64,000 nt of DNA, from contig OX387192.1 in assembly GCA_947561395.2 (NCBI GenBank), positions 2,356,001 through 2,420,000 on the forward strand, given 5' to 3'. This document shows positions 10,043 to 22,553 of this stretch, one piece after another; within the stretch, counting starts at the first letter, position 1; every line of letters starts with the position of its first letter. The translations under genes and the position numbers were made by a program. The stretch comes from Buxus sempervirens. Lineage: Eukaryota; Streptophyta; Magnoliopsida; Buxales; Buxaceae. Under the pieces are notes generated by a model that worked only from the letters and a program-made list of their open reading frames with translations, was not told where the DNA came from and did no database searches.

Positions 10043-11918
10043 TTGTGGATTTAAGTCATGTTTTGTGTTTGTTCATGTTTTATTCTAATCTTGAAGGCTT
10101 GCTGTTTTGCTTAATTTACGTTATGCAGATTGTTGTGTTTCAAATCTAATTGGGATGCTTTGAAATTTACATGGATAAAGGCATGTGTATATTGTTTGAT
10201 TATGCCTAGAATCATGTTTATGGTCTTATCTCGGTATACATGCCTACTTGTTGTATTTTTATACCTGTTTTGGGGGGTTTTAGTGCCATGTTTTGAGCAT
10301 GAAAATGAAGTGCATGAATTCAGTAAACTCAATGGGCATTTTTGGGAGTTTCTGAGCATGTTTCCCCCAATTCAAACCTTTCTTGTGCCATATTTTTAGT
10401 TATTGAATTTCTAGGCTTTGATTTGGGTATGAATAAGGCATGTTGAGCACAAAAATGAAGAATACAAAATCCGGAAATTCAGTGGGTAATTCTAGGATTT
10501 TTCAAGCATGTTTCCCTTAACAAAACATTTCTTGTACCATATTATTATGTGCTGTATTTTTAGGCTTAGATTTGGGCCTACAACAATGTAACTGGAGCAT
10601 AAAAATGAAGAATACAAAATCTAGAAATATAGTGTAGTTTTGGGAATTGTCTAGCATGTTTTACCTAATCAAAACCCTTCTTGTACCATGACAAGTAGTT
10701 GCTGGGTTTTTTTAGGCCTTGATTTGGGGTATAAATAATGCACTTTGAGCATGAAAATGAGAACCATAAAACCCATAATTCAACAAAAATTTTGAGGAAT
10801 TTTAAAGCATGTTTTCTCTGGTCAAATGCTCCTTGTACAAAATGCCTAGTTGCTGTATTTTTTAGGCTTCAATTTGGGTAGGAAGAATGCACCTTGAGCA
10901 TGAAAAAAAAACATGAAATCTGGAAATTTGGGTAATGCTTTTAGGGTTTCAAGCATGCTTTCCATGTTTGAATTGTTTGTACAATGTGATAACATGTTTT
11001 GAGTGTCACTTTTGTGTATATGATGATCATAAGCATGTTTGGGTGTTTACTATCTTGTGCTTGTGTTTTCAATTCCAATATGATTGTCATATTTGCCTTG
11101 GCTTGAAATTGTATGCATGGCTACGAAAAGAGTGGCAAGGGGCTAGGACGTTATGAATGCACCTCAATTTTAAATGCACTTGAGCACTTTAAACACTTTG
11201 CATAGCCTACCCATTACCTATAGGAAGTTGAACCCAAATGTGTGTAGCTTAACGCACCGAGGTCTTTACTTCGGAAAGCGAAAGTGAAAACATTTACCTT
11301 AGAATTTGAGTCAATGATGTGATGACAATGGGATCTGTGATTCGATTCCGGGCATCACTAGACTTGAGTTCTAAGTTGCTAATTAAGCCAAAACCAAAAA
11401 ACCATACGCTTGAAGGTGGAGAAACATGTTTTCAGCTAAAGTACACAATTGCGTTTGGGGAATTGGGTGTAAATGTGGGAAGGCCGTTTGCATGTTTCAC
11501 AGGCCAAGGTATAATATGAATACCATATTGAAGGTAACACAAGGTGGCAAGGTAAAACCATGTTTCTTTAATGTCATGTAAATTAAAAGCCATGGTGTCC
11601 ATACGCTTGGGATGAAATTTTTCCCAAAAGTGTCTGTAACCTAAGGTTGGTGTAACCTATAGGATGAGTTTCCAACTCAATTTAAAAGTCATCCTACCCA
11701 AAGTCCATGTAGGAGGCAACCAAGAATACCAAAATCCATGAATGGGTGTATAACTTTGGAGGGTACAAGTACCCTCATGAATTTGTGAATTTTTGCAAGT
11801 ATGATGTCAAAGCCCAATTTGGGGTAGGATTTAAAGACCAAGTCAAGGTGAACATCAAGTGGGATGAAAATAACATGATCTGGTGAAAAAATGAGTCAAA
11901 AAGGGCCATTTCGGCATT
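10043..11918 (+). other. Non-coding leader of element A with block conserved in B
   Basis: No coding frame was recognised. 10130-10980 contains several diverged repeats of a ~110-120-bp unit (GAGCATGAAAATGAAG...). 11114-11830 aligns by eye over most of its length with 54733-55445 of element B; the best-kept part is around 11205-11300 (GAAGTTGAACCCAAATGTGT and ACTTCGGAAAGCGAAAGTGA). This may be an RNA packaging or dimerisation region. Confidence 0.6.
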
Positions 11919-12060
11919 AACCGACAACTCAGGTCGGTTAAACAGAGTTTCCTTCTTATCCGACATATTTCGTCGGTTACAAAAGCTTATGCATGTATCC
12001 GATCATTTGTATCGGATATAATAAGACATAGACTTAGCCAACATATCATGTAGGATACAG
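11919..12060. repeat. Internal dyad array of element A
   Basis: Four short inverted repeats such as ACCGACAACTCAGGTCGGT and ATCCGATCATTTGTATCGGAT. Unit 1 has the same loop (AACTCAG) as unit 1 of the LTR array at 6722, so the two arrays are related by descent. It lies between the conserved leader block and the tandem repeats upstream of gag. Confidence 0.85.
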
Positions 12061-12396
12061 CCCGAAAATTGGCAAATTGATTTTCTAGCCTAATTCTTTT
12101 GAGAATAAAATGCCTAAAACATTGTGAATAATCCTTAGGCACCCCAAGGAGAATATGAAAATATTCCAAAAAAAAAAAATAATAATAAAAAACAAAATTT
12201 TTTTTTTTAGGATTTAACCTAATTTTGAAACTCAAATCTACCCTTTCCACAAGCTTAAAGAAGATACATAAAAAGGGAACCAAGGTGTCATATTTCTTGA
12301 TACCAACTCACCTCTAACAAGTTTCAATCAAACTTTTGAACTAGAAAACTGAGAAAATTCAGCAAAAAAAAAAAAAAGAAAAAAAAGAAAAAAAAA

Positions 12397-12927
12397 CCTT
12401 TGGTTGGTTATTTTTTCCAATCAAATCAAAAAATTTGTGGGACACTTGGAAGCCCTAGAATATTCCAAAAAACCTTTGGTTGGTTATTTTTTCCAATCAA
12501 ATCAAAACATTTGTAGGACACTTGGAAGCCCTAGAATATTCCAAAAAACCTTTGGTTGGTTATTTTTTCCAATCAAATCAAAAAATTTGTGGGACACTTG
12601 GAAGCCCTAGAATATTCCAAAAAACCTTTGGTTGGTTATTTTTTCCAATCAAATCAAAAAATTTGTGGGACACTTGGAATCCCTAGAATATTCCAAAAAA
12701 ACCTTTGGTTGGTTATTTTTTCCAATCAAATCAAAAAAAATTTGTTGGACACTTGGAAGCCTTAGAATATTCCAAAAAACCTTTGGTTGGTTATTTTTTC
12801 CAATCAAATCAAAACATTTGTGGGACACTTGGAAGCCCTAGAATATTCCAAAAACCTTTGGTTGGTTATTTTTTCCAATCAAATCAAAACATTTGTGGGA
12901 CACTTGGAAGCCCTAGAATATTCCAAG
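12397..12927 (+). repeat. 76-bp tandem repeat, 7 copies
   Basis: Units start CCTTTGGTTGGTTATTTTTT at 12397, 12473, 12549, 12625, ~12702, ~12779 and ~12853. They are nearly identical, apart from one-base changes and A-run length. A-rich tracts flank both sides. A single relic of this unit (TTGTGGGAC...GGAAGCCCTAGAATATTCC) remains in element B at 56648-56681. Open frames here are a by-product of the repeat. Confidence 0.95.
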
Positions 12928-13053
12928 GATAATATATATATATATAGAAAAAAAAAACAGATAAATCCGGACTTGTGTTCACCTAACCTACTTATCTACA
13001 TTTATAGGGGTGTGACTCAGGTTAAATGGAAGCTGACATGTTTCTTTGCTTTT

Positions 13054-13064
13054 CCTTCCCCAGG
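13054..13064 (+). promoter_or_regulatory. Splice acceptor before gag of element A
   Basis: The pyrimidine tract TTTCTTTGCTTTTCCTTCCCCAG ends at 13063. The counterparts are at 56853 in B and 32354 in C, each followed by GTAC. Pairing with the donor at 7135 would remove 5929 nt, including the PBS. After joining, a frame from ATG 7060 runs through the junction in phase into gag. Confidence 0.6.
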
Positions 13065-13114
13065 TACACTTACTTGCAATCATTGCTCCCGTGACCAGAT
13101 CCAAAGCTCGAGCA

Positions 13115-14790
13115 ATGAATACTGAAGAGAACCAAGCCCAAGCTACTGTCCCTGCTCAGGACTTTGCTCAGCTACAAGAGCAGGTGGCCGGACTAGCCAA
13201 GATGCTGGGAGAATTACTGGTTGCTCAGGCCCAAGCCCAAAACCAAGCCTCTACTTCCCATCAAACACTACCACCTCAAGCCTACATTCCACCTCCGGCT
13301 CAACCCATACCTGAGCCCATTTCTGAACCTGTCCCCGAGCCTATTCTGATCAGGGAAAACACTGTGGAGTATGAGAAAGAGATGGAAAAAGAAAAAGCTA
13401 GGGAGGAGAAGGAAAGGAAATTACTGCACAAGATAGAGAGGATCCAGGAAGAACTTAAGGAGGTAAAGGGGGGAAATAGCTATGAAGGCACCACCTTTGA
13501 TGACCTATGCATATATCCGGATGCATGCCTATCGGCCAAGTTCAAGTGCCCAGACTTCGACAAATATGATGGCACAAGCTGCCCAATGAGCCACTTGAAA
13601 CTATACTGTGGGGCTTTGTGCCAGTTTGGCCGGGATGACGGCATACTGATCCAACTCTTCCAGAGGAGTTTGACAGGATCAGCTCTAAGGTGGTTTGCCA
13701 CCATGGACCATGGCAGGATTAGAAGGTGGAAGGACTTGGCCGATGCTTTCTTGGACTAGTATAAATTCAACTCGGAGATTGTGCCAGATCAGTAGGACAT
13801 GATGAGGATGAGCAAGGGAAAGGAGGAGATTGTAAGGCAACATGCCAAGAGGTGGAGAGAGGCTGCGTCCCAGGTCAGGCCGCCTATGTTGGAACCCGAA
13901 ATGATCTTAACGTTCGTGGGTACACTGGGGCAGCCCTTCTATAACCATCTGGTGGGTCAGATCACCACCAATTTTGCTGCCCTGGTACAGGTGGCCGACA
14001 GGATCGAGGAAGGGTTCAGGTCTAGAAAACTTATTGACTACTCTACTTTGGCCGGGCAATCTGATTCCTCCGCTTCCCTGGCACAGAAGAAGGGGACTGG
14101 GTTTAAGAAGAACGGGGCCAGAAAAGAAGGAGAAGTAAACCTGGTACAGGCTCCTCCCTCCAAAAAACCGCTCCATGTCAATGTTTCTGCACCCCAGTAG
14201 GCCCAGCATTCATACCAGACCCCACTTAATGTCAATTTCTCCCCCTCTGTGCATACAAACCCAAGGAGGACTTTTACTAAGGAAGAGAAGGAGGCCTGGA
14301 TAGCAGCGAGGAGGAGCAGAGTTTTTACGCCTCTCCTTGTATCTCTCTCCCAACTGCTGCCAACCCTGCTGAAAGGGGAATATGTGACCTTGAAGGAGCC
14401 CAGCCCGAATGCCACAAAGGGGAGGAATTTCGATCTAGCAGTCACTTGTGACTTTCTCATGGGTGCACCAGGGCACTCTACAGACACTTGCTGGGTCCTA
14501 AAGCATGCGGTCCAAGATCTGTTGGACCAAAAAGCCTTGGTCTTTAATACTGCTGCGCCTGCCCCGTTAGGAAATGATATTGGGCAAAACCCTCTGCCTT
14601 ACCACAATGGGGCAGGCCCATCCAACTCCATCACTGCCATATCCTCCACAAGAAGGGCCTTTGACCCATCTCAACTTATAGCTCCCGTGGGGACCTCGGT
14701 CAAGATCCATTTCTTCCAAGAGAAAGAAGAAGAGGAGGTCAATGTTGTCTCCAGAAAAATGATCATGCTGCTGAGGACATTAGCTCCTCC
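13115..14790 (+). pseudogene. gag of Tat element A, decayed
   Basis: The gag starts at ATG 13115. In order: Gln/Ala and Pro-rich N-terminus, a charged helix (MEKEKAREEKERK), the retrotransposon gag domain (KYDGTSCPMSHLKLYCGALC, FQRSLTGSALRWF, AKRWREAASQVRP), then a knuckle-like region. TAG codons interrupt it at 13757-13759, 13795-13797 and 14198-14200; most correspond to Gln codons in element B. The knuckle reads CDFLMGAPGHSTDTC where B has CDYHMGAPGHPTDKC, so the first His ligand is lost. A frameshift near 14780 shifts the downstream frame. It is clearly non-functional; the packaging function of Gag is inferred from the family. Confidence 0.88.
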
Positions 14791-15720
14791 TTGAACTGGG
14801 TCTCCTCCATCATGGCCCAGATAAACATTGCAAGGCCTCCATTGGTCTTCAATTGCAGTTCACCCACTTTTTCTCCATCCAAGCCATCAAAAGCTCCATT
14901 GGTTATCAACCTTGACCCCACCACTGCTTCCATCACTTCTTCTGTTCCAACAAAATCCAAGCTCCAACCCCTGGTTGTAAATATTCCTCCATCCTACAAT
15001 ATCCCTAAACTGGCTCATACATCCCGGCCCAAACTCCAGCCGTTGGTGGTTAATGTCCCTAAACTGGTATATTCTGAGGCAGCTGTACCATGGAATTACA
15101 GCGAGGGGGTCACGGCTACGGTTCCAGTGGTTAGGAACCAGAACCAGGAAGAGGTGAACCTCATGACGAGGTCAGGGAGATGTGCCGGAGGAGAAGAGAA
15201 AGAAAAGAAACAGAGGTGGAGAGAGAGAGAAAAGAAACAGAAGAAAAAGAAAAATGAAAGGAAAAACAAAAGTGGGAGAAGACACCCCCCAGGGTGCAGA
15301 AAATGAGGCATCAGACCTCATAAAAATAATTAAGAAAAGCGAATTCAATCTTGTGGATCAACTGAATAAGGTCCTGGCTCAGATTTCAATACTGGGCCTT
15401 TTGCTGAATTTTGAAAAGTACAGGGACGCATTACTAAGGGTGCTACAGAGTGCACATGTATCCCAGACTATCGATCCGGACCAACTAGGCAAAATGGTTG
15501 GTCAAATCTTGTCACACAATGTGATAAGTTTCTCCAAAGGTGAGATAAGCCCAGGTGGGTGCTACCATGTTGACCCTTTGCACATCACAGTGCTTTGTAA
15601 GGGCAGTATGGTGGCACGGGTTTTAATTGACAATGGGTCGGCATTAAATGTCTGCCCATTAATCACTTTTGCCAAGCTTAGTCTGGATCAGTCGAAGATC
15701 AAACAGAATGGGAGGATTGT

Positions 15721-17524
15721 TGTGAGACATGGGAAAAAATCATCAATTCAATGACTTCCTCATCATCACATGGGATTGGTTAAAAAACACAGAGTCGCCA
15801 CCATTCTGTTTAGGTGTGAATGGACACCAAAATATCAAATAAGCTCAAAAAGGCAATTTTAGGATAAAAATAACCCTCATAAAAAAACAACTAGAGATAG
15901 GTAAGGGGATTAGGTTATGAACAGGGGAAGGTGTTAGGCACCCCTATTCATCCACACAAGGTGGTTGCCAGGTATTGTTCATGTTAAAATAAGGAAAAAA
16001 GGCTTGTTATAAAACTCATAAAAAATCACAAAAAGACAAAAGTGTATGGTTTTTTCATACGAATAGCCTAATTGATCCAGAACTTTCAAATATGATCATA
16101 CCATTCCTAGGGTTTCATGATCAAAATAAAATTGAGATAAAATCAAATAAAATCAATTTAAAGTGAAATCTTAAAAAATCTGGCTTCAAGTTAAATTCTA
16201 GAAATCTAGAAAATATGATTTTTGTAAAATATTTCAAAATTGAATTTGAATAGTCCAGGACATAGGTATAGCCCAAATTTCACATTAAATCAAGAAATCA
16301 AGACCAAAAATACCCACGTTGATGAAGAACATCAAAAGGGGAGAACTTAGACCGTAGAGTCTTCTCTCAATAATGAAAAAGGACTCAAAAACCACATCAT
16401 GAAACCCTAGAAGTTACTTTCAGGCTTCTGGATCCAGATCTATCATATTGATCATTATAGATCCAGGATCTTAGCCTAAAATCACAAAAATCACGAAAAC
16501 AGTGCTGTAGGTGCAAAAGTGGTGAAAATCCAAATTTTAGAAAAAAGTGGGGATCTCATGCTATAAACATCATAGGCATCATGGATTCATTCAGATTCAA
16601 CATAAAAACCATTAAAACATGATCAGGATATTCAAAGCAGCCACATCTCACAGATTAGAGCACATGGGGGTCTACCCTACGGATCCACCTGTTCTCTTTT
16701 CCCCTAGCTCTCTCTTCACGTTTTACGGCTAGAGATGATTCTTGAGGTACTTGGAGATAGGTTTGGTGATACAAACACAATCAAAGGCCTTATTCTAGAA
16801 AAAAGGAGAAAAACAGATATAGGGTTCTATTCTAGGGATCCACCTGTTCCCCTTTCCCCTAGCTCTCTCTTCAAGTTTCACGGCTAGAGAGACTCTTGAG
16901 GTACTTAGAGACAAGTTTAGAAATACAGAATAAAAGATGGCCTTATTCTACAGCAATGGAGAAGATCCTATTATCTCTAGAATTGAAGAAAAAATAAAAG
17001 GGAAAAGGGACTTACCTGGATTGAGCAAGCACAGTAGCAGGGATTCCTCTCTTCTCTTGGAGCTCCTTGGACTTCAAATTTTCGTGGCCTTTTGCTTGAG
17101 GAAAGGCCCTCTATTTATAGGCAAACTCAGGGGTATGGTTGGTCCAAGGTTTGGCAAGATAGAGTTTCAGTTTGAGTTAAACACAAGATCATGCCAATCC
17201 TTTATCCACAAAGATTTTTCGAACGAATAAAAGATATAATTCGCTCATCCAAAGAGATATTTGGATGCAGATAAGGCTCAGAAATCGAGAGAAGAATAAA
17301 ACTCACACGAGTTTGATGCGCCCGTAACTGATTTACGGTCCAAAGGTGTTCGTATATGTATTGCGGGCGCTGCATGCCCGTATATAAAATTCGGGCGCTT
17401 AGCCCGTAGATACAATACGGTCAATGCTCAAATTATTGATTTTCATGCATTTTTGGCCTGTTTTAAATTCCAATTAATGTTTTCATTATTTTCTCATTTT
17501 GTAGTGCAATTTGGGGTGTCTATA
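15721..17524 (-). mobile_element. Antisense solo LTR (Tat, B-like subfamily), TSD ATTGT
   Basis: The plus strand begins TGTGAGACATGGG and ends GGGGTGTCTATA, the reverse complement of the LTR ends seen in B (one terminal base changed). ATTGT is duplicated exactly at 15716-15720 and 17525-17529. No internal sequence remains, so this is a solo LTR left by LTR-LTR recombination. It retains the PBS-like U5 motif (15791-15800), the TATA region near 17110, a splice donor (GT at 17015-17014) and a CGGGC/GCCCG dyad array (17316-17425). Confidence 0.93.
17316..17425. repeat. CGGGC/GCCCG dyad array in the solo LTR
   Basis: Short inverted repeats with ACGGGC and GCCCGT arms, e.g. around GGGCGCTGCATGCCCGTAT and GGGCGCTTAGCCCG. 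The same family occurs in LTR B (52741-52853) and inside element B (55553-55672). Confidence 0.8.
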
Positions 17525-18570
17525 ATTGTGAGGGCTTTTGACAGCTCTAAGACACACTCCCTAGGGGAGATTGAACTGCCGATCACAATTGGACCAAATA
17601 TCTTCAACATCACATTTGAAGTGATGGATATCCCCGCAGCCTTCAATATGCTCCTAGGGAGGCCGTGGATACATTCAGCTAGGGCAATACCATCCACGCT
17701 CCACTAAAGGGTGAAATACATAAGAGGGCAAAGGGTGATAACAGTCCTAGTTGAGAACTTGGTGCCTCCCATTGTGTCGCCTGATGTACCCTTGATAAAT
17801 GTGGATTTGACTGTTGACAAGATTGCGTTCCACTCATTTCAGTTTGAGACGGTCAATTTCATACCTGGGGGTGTGAGAAAAAAGAAAGGAAAGGGATAAC
17901 TGCTGAGGAAATGGTGAAGAAAGTGATGGAAAAATACCACTTTCACCTGGGGAAAGGCTTGGGAATTAATTTGTAGGGGATGGTAGAGCCAATTAAGGCG
18001 AAGAAGCTGGTTCCTAAAGTAGGACTGGGATTCCAACCAAGAGGATGGAGAAGGATGAAGCATGAAGAAGGAGAAAAAAGAAGCAGAGGAAATTTCCCTC
18101 ATTTAAGGGAAAATTTTCCGAAACCCTCTTATACAATCAAACTATCTCCTCCCATGGACCAGTCCAAACCCCCATACCGCAACGTCAACCCATTCCAAAG
18201 GCCTTCTATTCTAACCCTGCAACTCTATAACCCATCTCCTATAGTTGAAACAGTGGGTGGGCCTGGGCCACAGCCAGAGCAACTGACGGATTTCTCCGAA
18301 GAGGTTGGGGCTTTCTTCGCCATGAATGAGGGCGATAAGAAATTACCGTTCATTGACTGGGCAGCAGTGAAAATTCCAGAAGAGGTCGTATCTGGACTGG
18401 GCCCCATAGCAGAAAAGGACAGTACAACTCACCTGGTGATGATGGCATTGGATTCTGGGTTTGAGGAGCAAGCTTTCCCCATTTCCTCCGCTCTTGAAAA
18501 TTTTATATTGAACAATTGGGAGGAAACTCCCCTTACCTTTGAAGCAGTGTTTGTTTGGCAAGCTGACGCG

Positions 18571-20600
18571 GCTTCCAAAAAAAAAACTCCATTAGTGGAT
18601 TGCCATTTCCCTGAAGGTTTTAATGAGCCTTTGTCTTCAGGGAGAGTTTTTGCAGAAGGCTCACAAAAAACCCAAAAAGATTTTTCTATTTTTTCTAGAA
18701 AATTTAATTTGTTCAAAAAGGTCCAAACCACTTATGAACCATATAAGCGAACCGAATTAGACCAGGCTGAATATGACTTCGACCTTGAGCTCGACTTTGA
18801 CCTCATGGGGATCGAAGAAGAGACCGAGGTCGAAGAAGAAGACGTTCCAAAAGAAATTGAATATCAATTGGAACGTCATGAAAAAGGGGGTCCAACCTAA
18901 TATTGAGGAGACCATTTCCATAAATCTAGGGACCAAAGATGACCCAAAATAGTGAAAATCGGGGCATGCCTGTCTGATGTGCAGCAAAATGAAATGGCAC
19001 GGTTCTTGACAAACTACAAAGATGTGTTTGCTTGGTCGTATCGGGACATGCCGGGGTTGGACACTGACATGGTGGTGCACAAGTTGCCAATTTTGCCAAG
19101 GGTTAAGCCAATTAAGCAGAAGCTGAGAAGATTGAAACCTGAATGGACCTTGAAGGTCAAGGACGAAGTGGTCAAACAATTTCAGGCAGGATTTTTGGCA
19201 GTCTCCACATACCTCGAGTGGCTCGCAAACATAGTGCCGGTACCAAAGAAGGACAGGAAAGTCAGAATGTGTGTGGACTATAGAGATTTGAACAAGGCAA
19301 GCCCAAAGGATGATTTTCCGCTTCCACACATAGATATCTTGGTGGACAACACTGCGGTACATAGCCTATTTTCATTCATGGATGGTTTCTCGGGATACAA
19401 TCAGATCAAAATGGCTAAGGAAGATCAAGAGAAAACATCGTTCATCACGCCTTGGGGCACCTTCCACTACACAGTTCATAACCTGACGGTTTGGGACGAG
19501 GATTGCCAGCAGGCCTTTGATACAATAAAGAAATATTTGTTGAATTCACCTGTGCTAGTGCCACAAACTTCAGGAAGACCGCTGATCCTGTATTTGTTAG
19601 TGTTGGAAACGTCGATGGGATGTGTCTTGGGGCAGCATGATGAGACTGGTAGAAACGAAAGGGCAATTTACTATCTGAGTAAAAAATTCACAGAATATGA
19701 AGCCAAGTACTCACCGTTGGAAAAGACTTGTTGTGCTCTAGTGTGGGCAACTCAGAGGCTAAGGCATTACTTCTTTAGTCACTCCACATTATTGATATCC
19801 CGGATGGACCATCTGAAGTATTTATTTGAGAAACCGGCACTAATTGGCAGAACGGCAAAGTGGCAGCTGCTATTATCCGAGTTTGACCTCACGTACATCA
19901 CTCAGAAGGAGATTAAGGGTCAAGCCATTGCTGATCACTTGGCTGCACATCCTTTGCCAGAATACCAACCGTTGAAGACTAACTTTCTCGATGAGGCAAT
20001 TTTGTTTACTGAAGAAGAGGAAAGTGAAAGTTGTTGGCAGATGTTCTTCGATGGCGCCGCCAACATGAATGGAAATGGAATAGGGGCAGTTTTGGTCAAG
20101 CCAGATGGGTCCCACATCCCAATCGCAGTAAAGTTGAGATTCCAGTGCACGAATAATATTGCGGAGTATGATGCATGCATAATTGGGTTGCAAGTTGCCA
20201 TAGATCATGAAGTGGAGGAACTTGACGTATACGGAGATTCGAGTCTTATCATCTTCCAAACAACTGGTGAATAGAAAACCAAGGATCACAAATTGATCCC
20301 CTATCACCAATATTTGGAAGAAATAAGCACAAACTTTACTCTAATTTCCTTCAACTATATGCCAAGGGCCAATAATCAGTTCGCGGATGCTCTACCAACA
20401 TTGGCTTCAATGGTTAGCATGCCAGAAGGGGTAGACATCAAACCACTGGAAATTGAGGTCAGAAATGAACCGGGTTATTGTCTTGTTCTAGAAGGAGCAC
20501 CGGAAGAGGACGCACCATGGTTTCAAGATATCAAAAATTTCTTGAATGATTGAAGTTTGCCAGAAAATGCCAATTCTACTGAGAAAAGGATAATATAGAG
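18571..20600 (+). pseudogene. RT-RNase H region of element A with in-frame RT deletion
   Basis: After an acidic segment (DFDLELDFDLMGIEEETE) comes the RT fold: FAWSYRDMPGLD, VPVPKKDRKVRMCVDYRDLN, FSFMDGFSGYNQIKMA, then ITPWGTFHY. At about 19473 the frame jumps straight to the post-RT region. About 417 nt present in element B (61402-61818), including the catalytic YVDD, are missing in frame. RNase H follows (FDGAANMNGNGIGAVLVKP, GDSSLIIFQ). A +1/-1 indel pair lies near 18885 and 18946. Stops are TAG 20272-20274, TGA 20551-20553 and TAG near 20596. No reverse transcriptase activity is possible. Confidence 0.88.
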
Positions 20601-22014
20601 ATTAGCCGGTCAATTCCTACTAAGTGGTGGACGTTTGTACAAGAGGTCACATAATGACATTCTGTTCAGGTGTGTTTCTAAGGCTGCGTCAGAAAGGTTG
20701 ATCGAGACTGTAAATGGAGGAGTCTGTGGACCCCATATGAACGGGCACATGCTTGCAAAGAAGATCCTGCGATTGGGATATTACTGGTCGACAATGGAGC
20801 ATGATTGCTGTATACATGTCAGGAGGTGTCATCAATGTCAGATATATGCAGATAACAAGTGTGCGCGCGTCGGAAACGCGACACGGGAAAATTCGGAGTC
20901 GCCACCGCCTGATGGGGTGCAGGCGGACACCTGGGTGCCTAACCTTGTCTATTAAGGCTTGGGTCTGCGGCTTTTGAGATTCTAAGTAGGGTCTTGGTTG
21001 TGGTCCGGGGAAGTCTGTAGACACCCTGGTCCACCCCGTCAGGTGACGGGTCCCTTAGGTTTATCCTGGTTTGAGTTAGCTTACTATAGTCTCACCCGAT
21101 TCCTAATCCGATATGCAGTTTGGTTAAGTCTAGCGGGACCACCTGAGTGGTGTGGGTCCCTTTAATTGCTTTTATCTTGATTAATTAGGTAATCTGAGTC
21201 TGGTTGGGTGGGCCCCGTTAGAAGGCCCACGGTGTCCTTGGCGGGCTTTGGTCGAGCCCATGTACCCTTGTAGGCCTCAGTCTAAGCCTGAGAGTCCCTT
21301 TGGATTTTTGGTTCAATGAGTTGATTTTATTTTGGAGTTCAAGTTGGATTATTAAGTGATTTACATGCAAAGTGGGCCGGTTCGGTTTGTGGGCCCATTG
21401 GGTGGGCCGCACATGGTGGCCAGGTAATTTATTGGTTTTATCTTACTTAAGTTTCCAAAAATGGGTGGGATACTGGGCTTGGGGCCCATAGTCCTGATAT
21501 GGGCTTGGAAGCCCAGGTTATGTGAAGTTAGGGTTTTGAACCCTTACTTGGTTGGTTCGTGGGCTTTGGCGGGCCCGATAGGCCCTTGCCCTTAGTCTCG
21601 GCCAAACCACACATTTCATACATCAATTCACCAGGTTTGGTTTGGGTGGGCCGCTTTTGGGGTTTGGCCCGCCCGGGTTGATCAGTTAATTTACTTATCT
21701 TGGTTAAGTCACATGTATGTATTCCATTGTGTTCATTGGGCTTGGTGGTCCTCGTTGGAAGGCCCACGGGAAATCAAATTGGACCGGGGGTCCAAGTCCC
21801 ATATTGGGTTTCCGGGTGACCCGGAAACCCTATTGGTTCATTTGGCTCGATTTAGGAATGCCACCCATATCTAGCAAAAGTTACAGAATATACATCACAG
21901 AAACATACAAAATTGACATTTACTAGGGAGAGACCGGCTCACTATACTGGGTCCAGGGGCATTTTCGGGTGTTCAAAAAAAACAAGCAATTCGGTAATAA
22001 AAGGGGGTGTGCTG

Positions 22015-22245
22015 ACCTCAGGCGCTAGGGGCGAGGTCAGCATGAGCTTAGCGCGACCAAAACAGTGAAAAAGCGCCCGCGTGCGAGCTAGGCGCGAGCT
22101 CAGCGCAAGCAAAAATGCTTCGCGCGAGCTGGGCGCGAGCTCAGCGTGAGCTAGGCGCGAGCTCAGCGCAAGCAAAAATGCTTCGCGCGAGCTAGGCGCG
22201 AGCTCAGCGCGAGCTAGGTGTGAGCTCAGCGCATACCCTTGACGA
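22015..22245. repeat. GC-rich dyad/tandem array in the solo LTR
   Basis: Repeated GGCGCGAGCTCAGCGC-like units about 18-20 bp long are mixed with larger ~64-bp repeats containing GCGCAAGCAAAAATGCTTCG, itself a short palindrome. The flanks are AT-rich. Confidence 0.85.
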
Positions 22246-22535
22246 AATGCGACTCTGTTTTTTTTTGCTCGAACTCCATTACCAACTAGTTTTAAGCTCT
22301 GTAACTGCTTTCTGGGGATCGTTAGACTCCCAGAAGACACTTAATCATGCATCAAAATTAATCTAACCTACTTCGAATCACGATTAAAAAAAAGAAAACC
22401 AACAAACGCCCATGCAAATAAGGAGAAATACACATGCCGAACTAACATTGGAAGGGTCTTGCACACACTGTCTGTGATCTCTAGCAAGTCCGAACCTGGG
22501 CTCCGTGCTCGAGACAAAAGCCTTTAAAGAAGGGA

Positions 22536-22553
22536 AGGAGGGGGGGGGGGGGG
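22536..22553 (+). repeat. Long G run
   Basis: An almost pure G tract (about 16-17 G) inside the solo LTR. It could form a G-quadruplex in the plus strand and is a likely spot for assembly error. Confidence 0.8.

Larger units (their letters stand above)
14791..18570 (+). pseudogene. Protease/linker region of element A, split by a solo LTR
   Basis: A Pro-rich linker with PPLVFNC and PLVVNVP repeats, a frameshift near 15200, then a retropepsin-like domain with the active-site motif VLIDNGSALNVCP (Tat/Ogre form, DNG instead of DTG). The frame is interrupted at 15720 by an antisense solo LTR and resumes at 17530 (RAFDSSKTHSLGEIELP). LTR plus duplicated TSD total 1809 nt, so phase is kept. A TAA at 17705-17707 and a TAG near 17971, plus a frameshift near 17890, break the downstream part. 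That part includes a G-patch-like stretch (GLGFQPRGWRR). The acidic linker follows to the A10 run at 18577. Confidence 0.85.

Noticed and set aside
12397-12927. CRISPR-like regular repeats
   Set aside because: Contiguous tandem units without unique spacers in plant nuclear DNA.
12404-12932. Overlapping ORFs with repeated VIFSNQIK motifs
   Set aside because: They are shifted readings of the 76-bp tandem repeat; no start context, no conserved protein, and all are non-coding in B.
18757-19362. 201-codon minus-strand ORF
   Set aside because: Antisense shadow of the RT coding region of element A; the plus strand has clear RT motifs.
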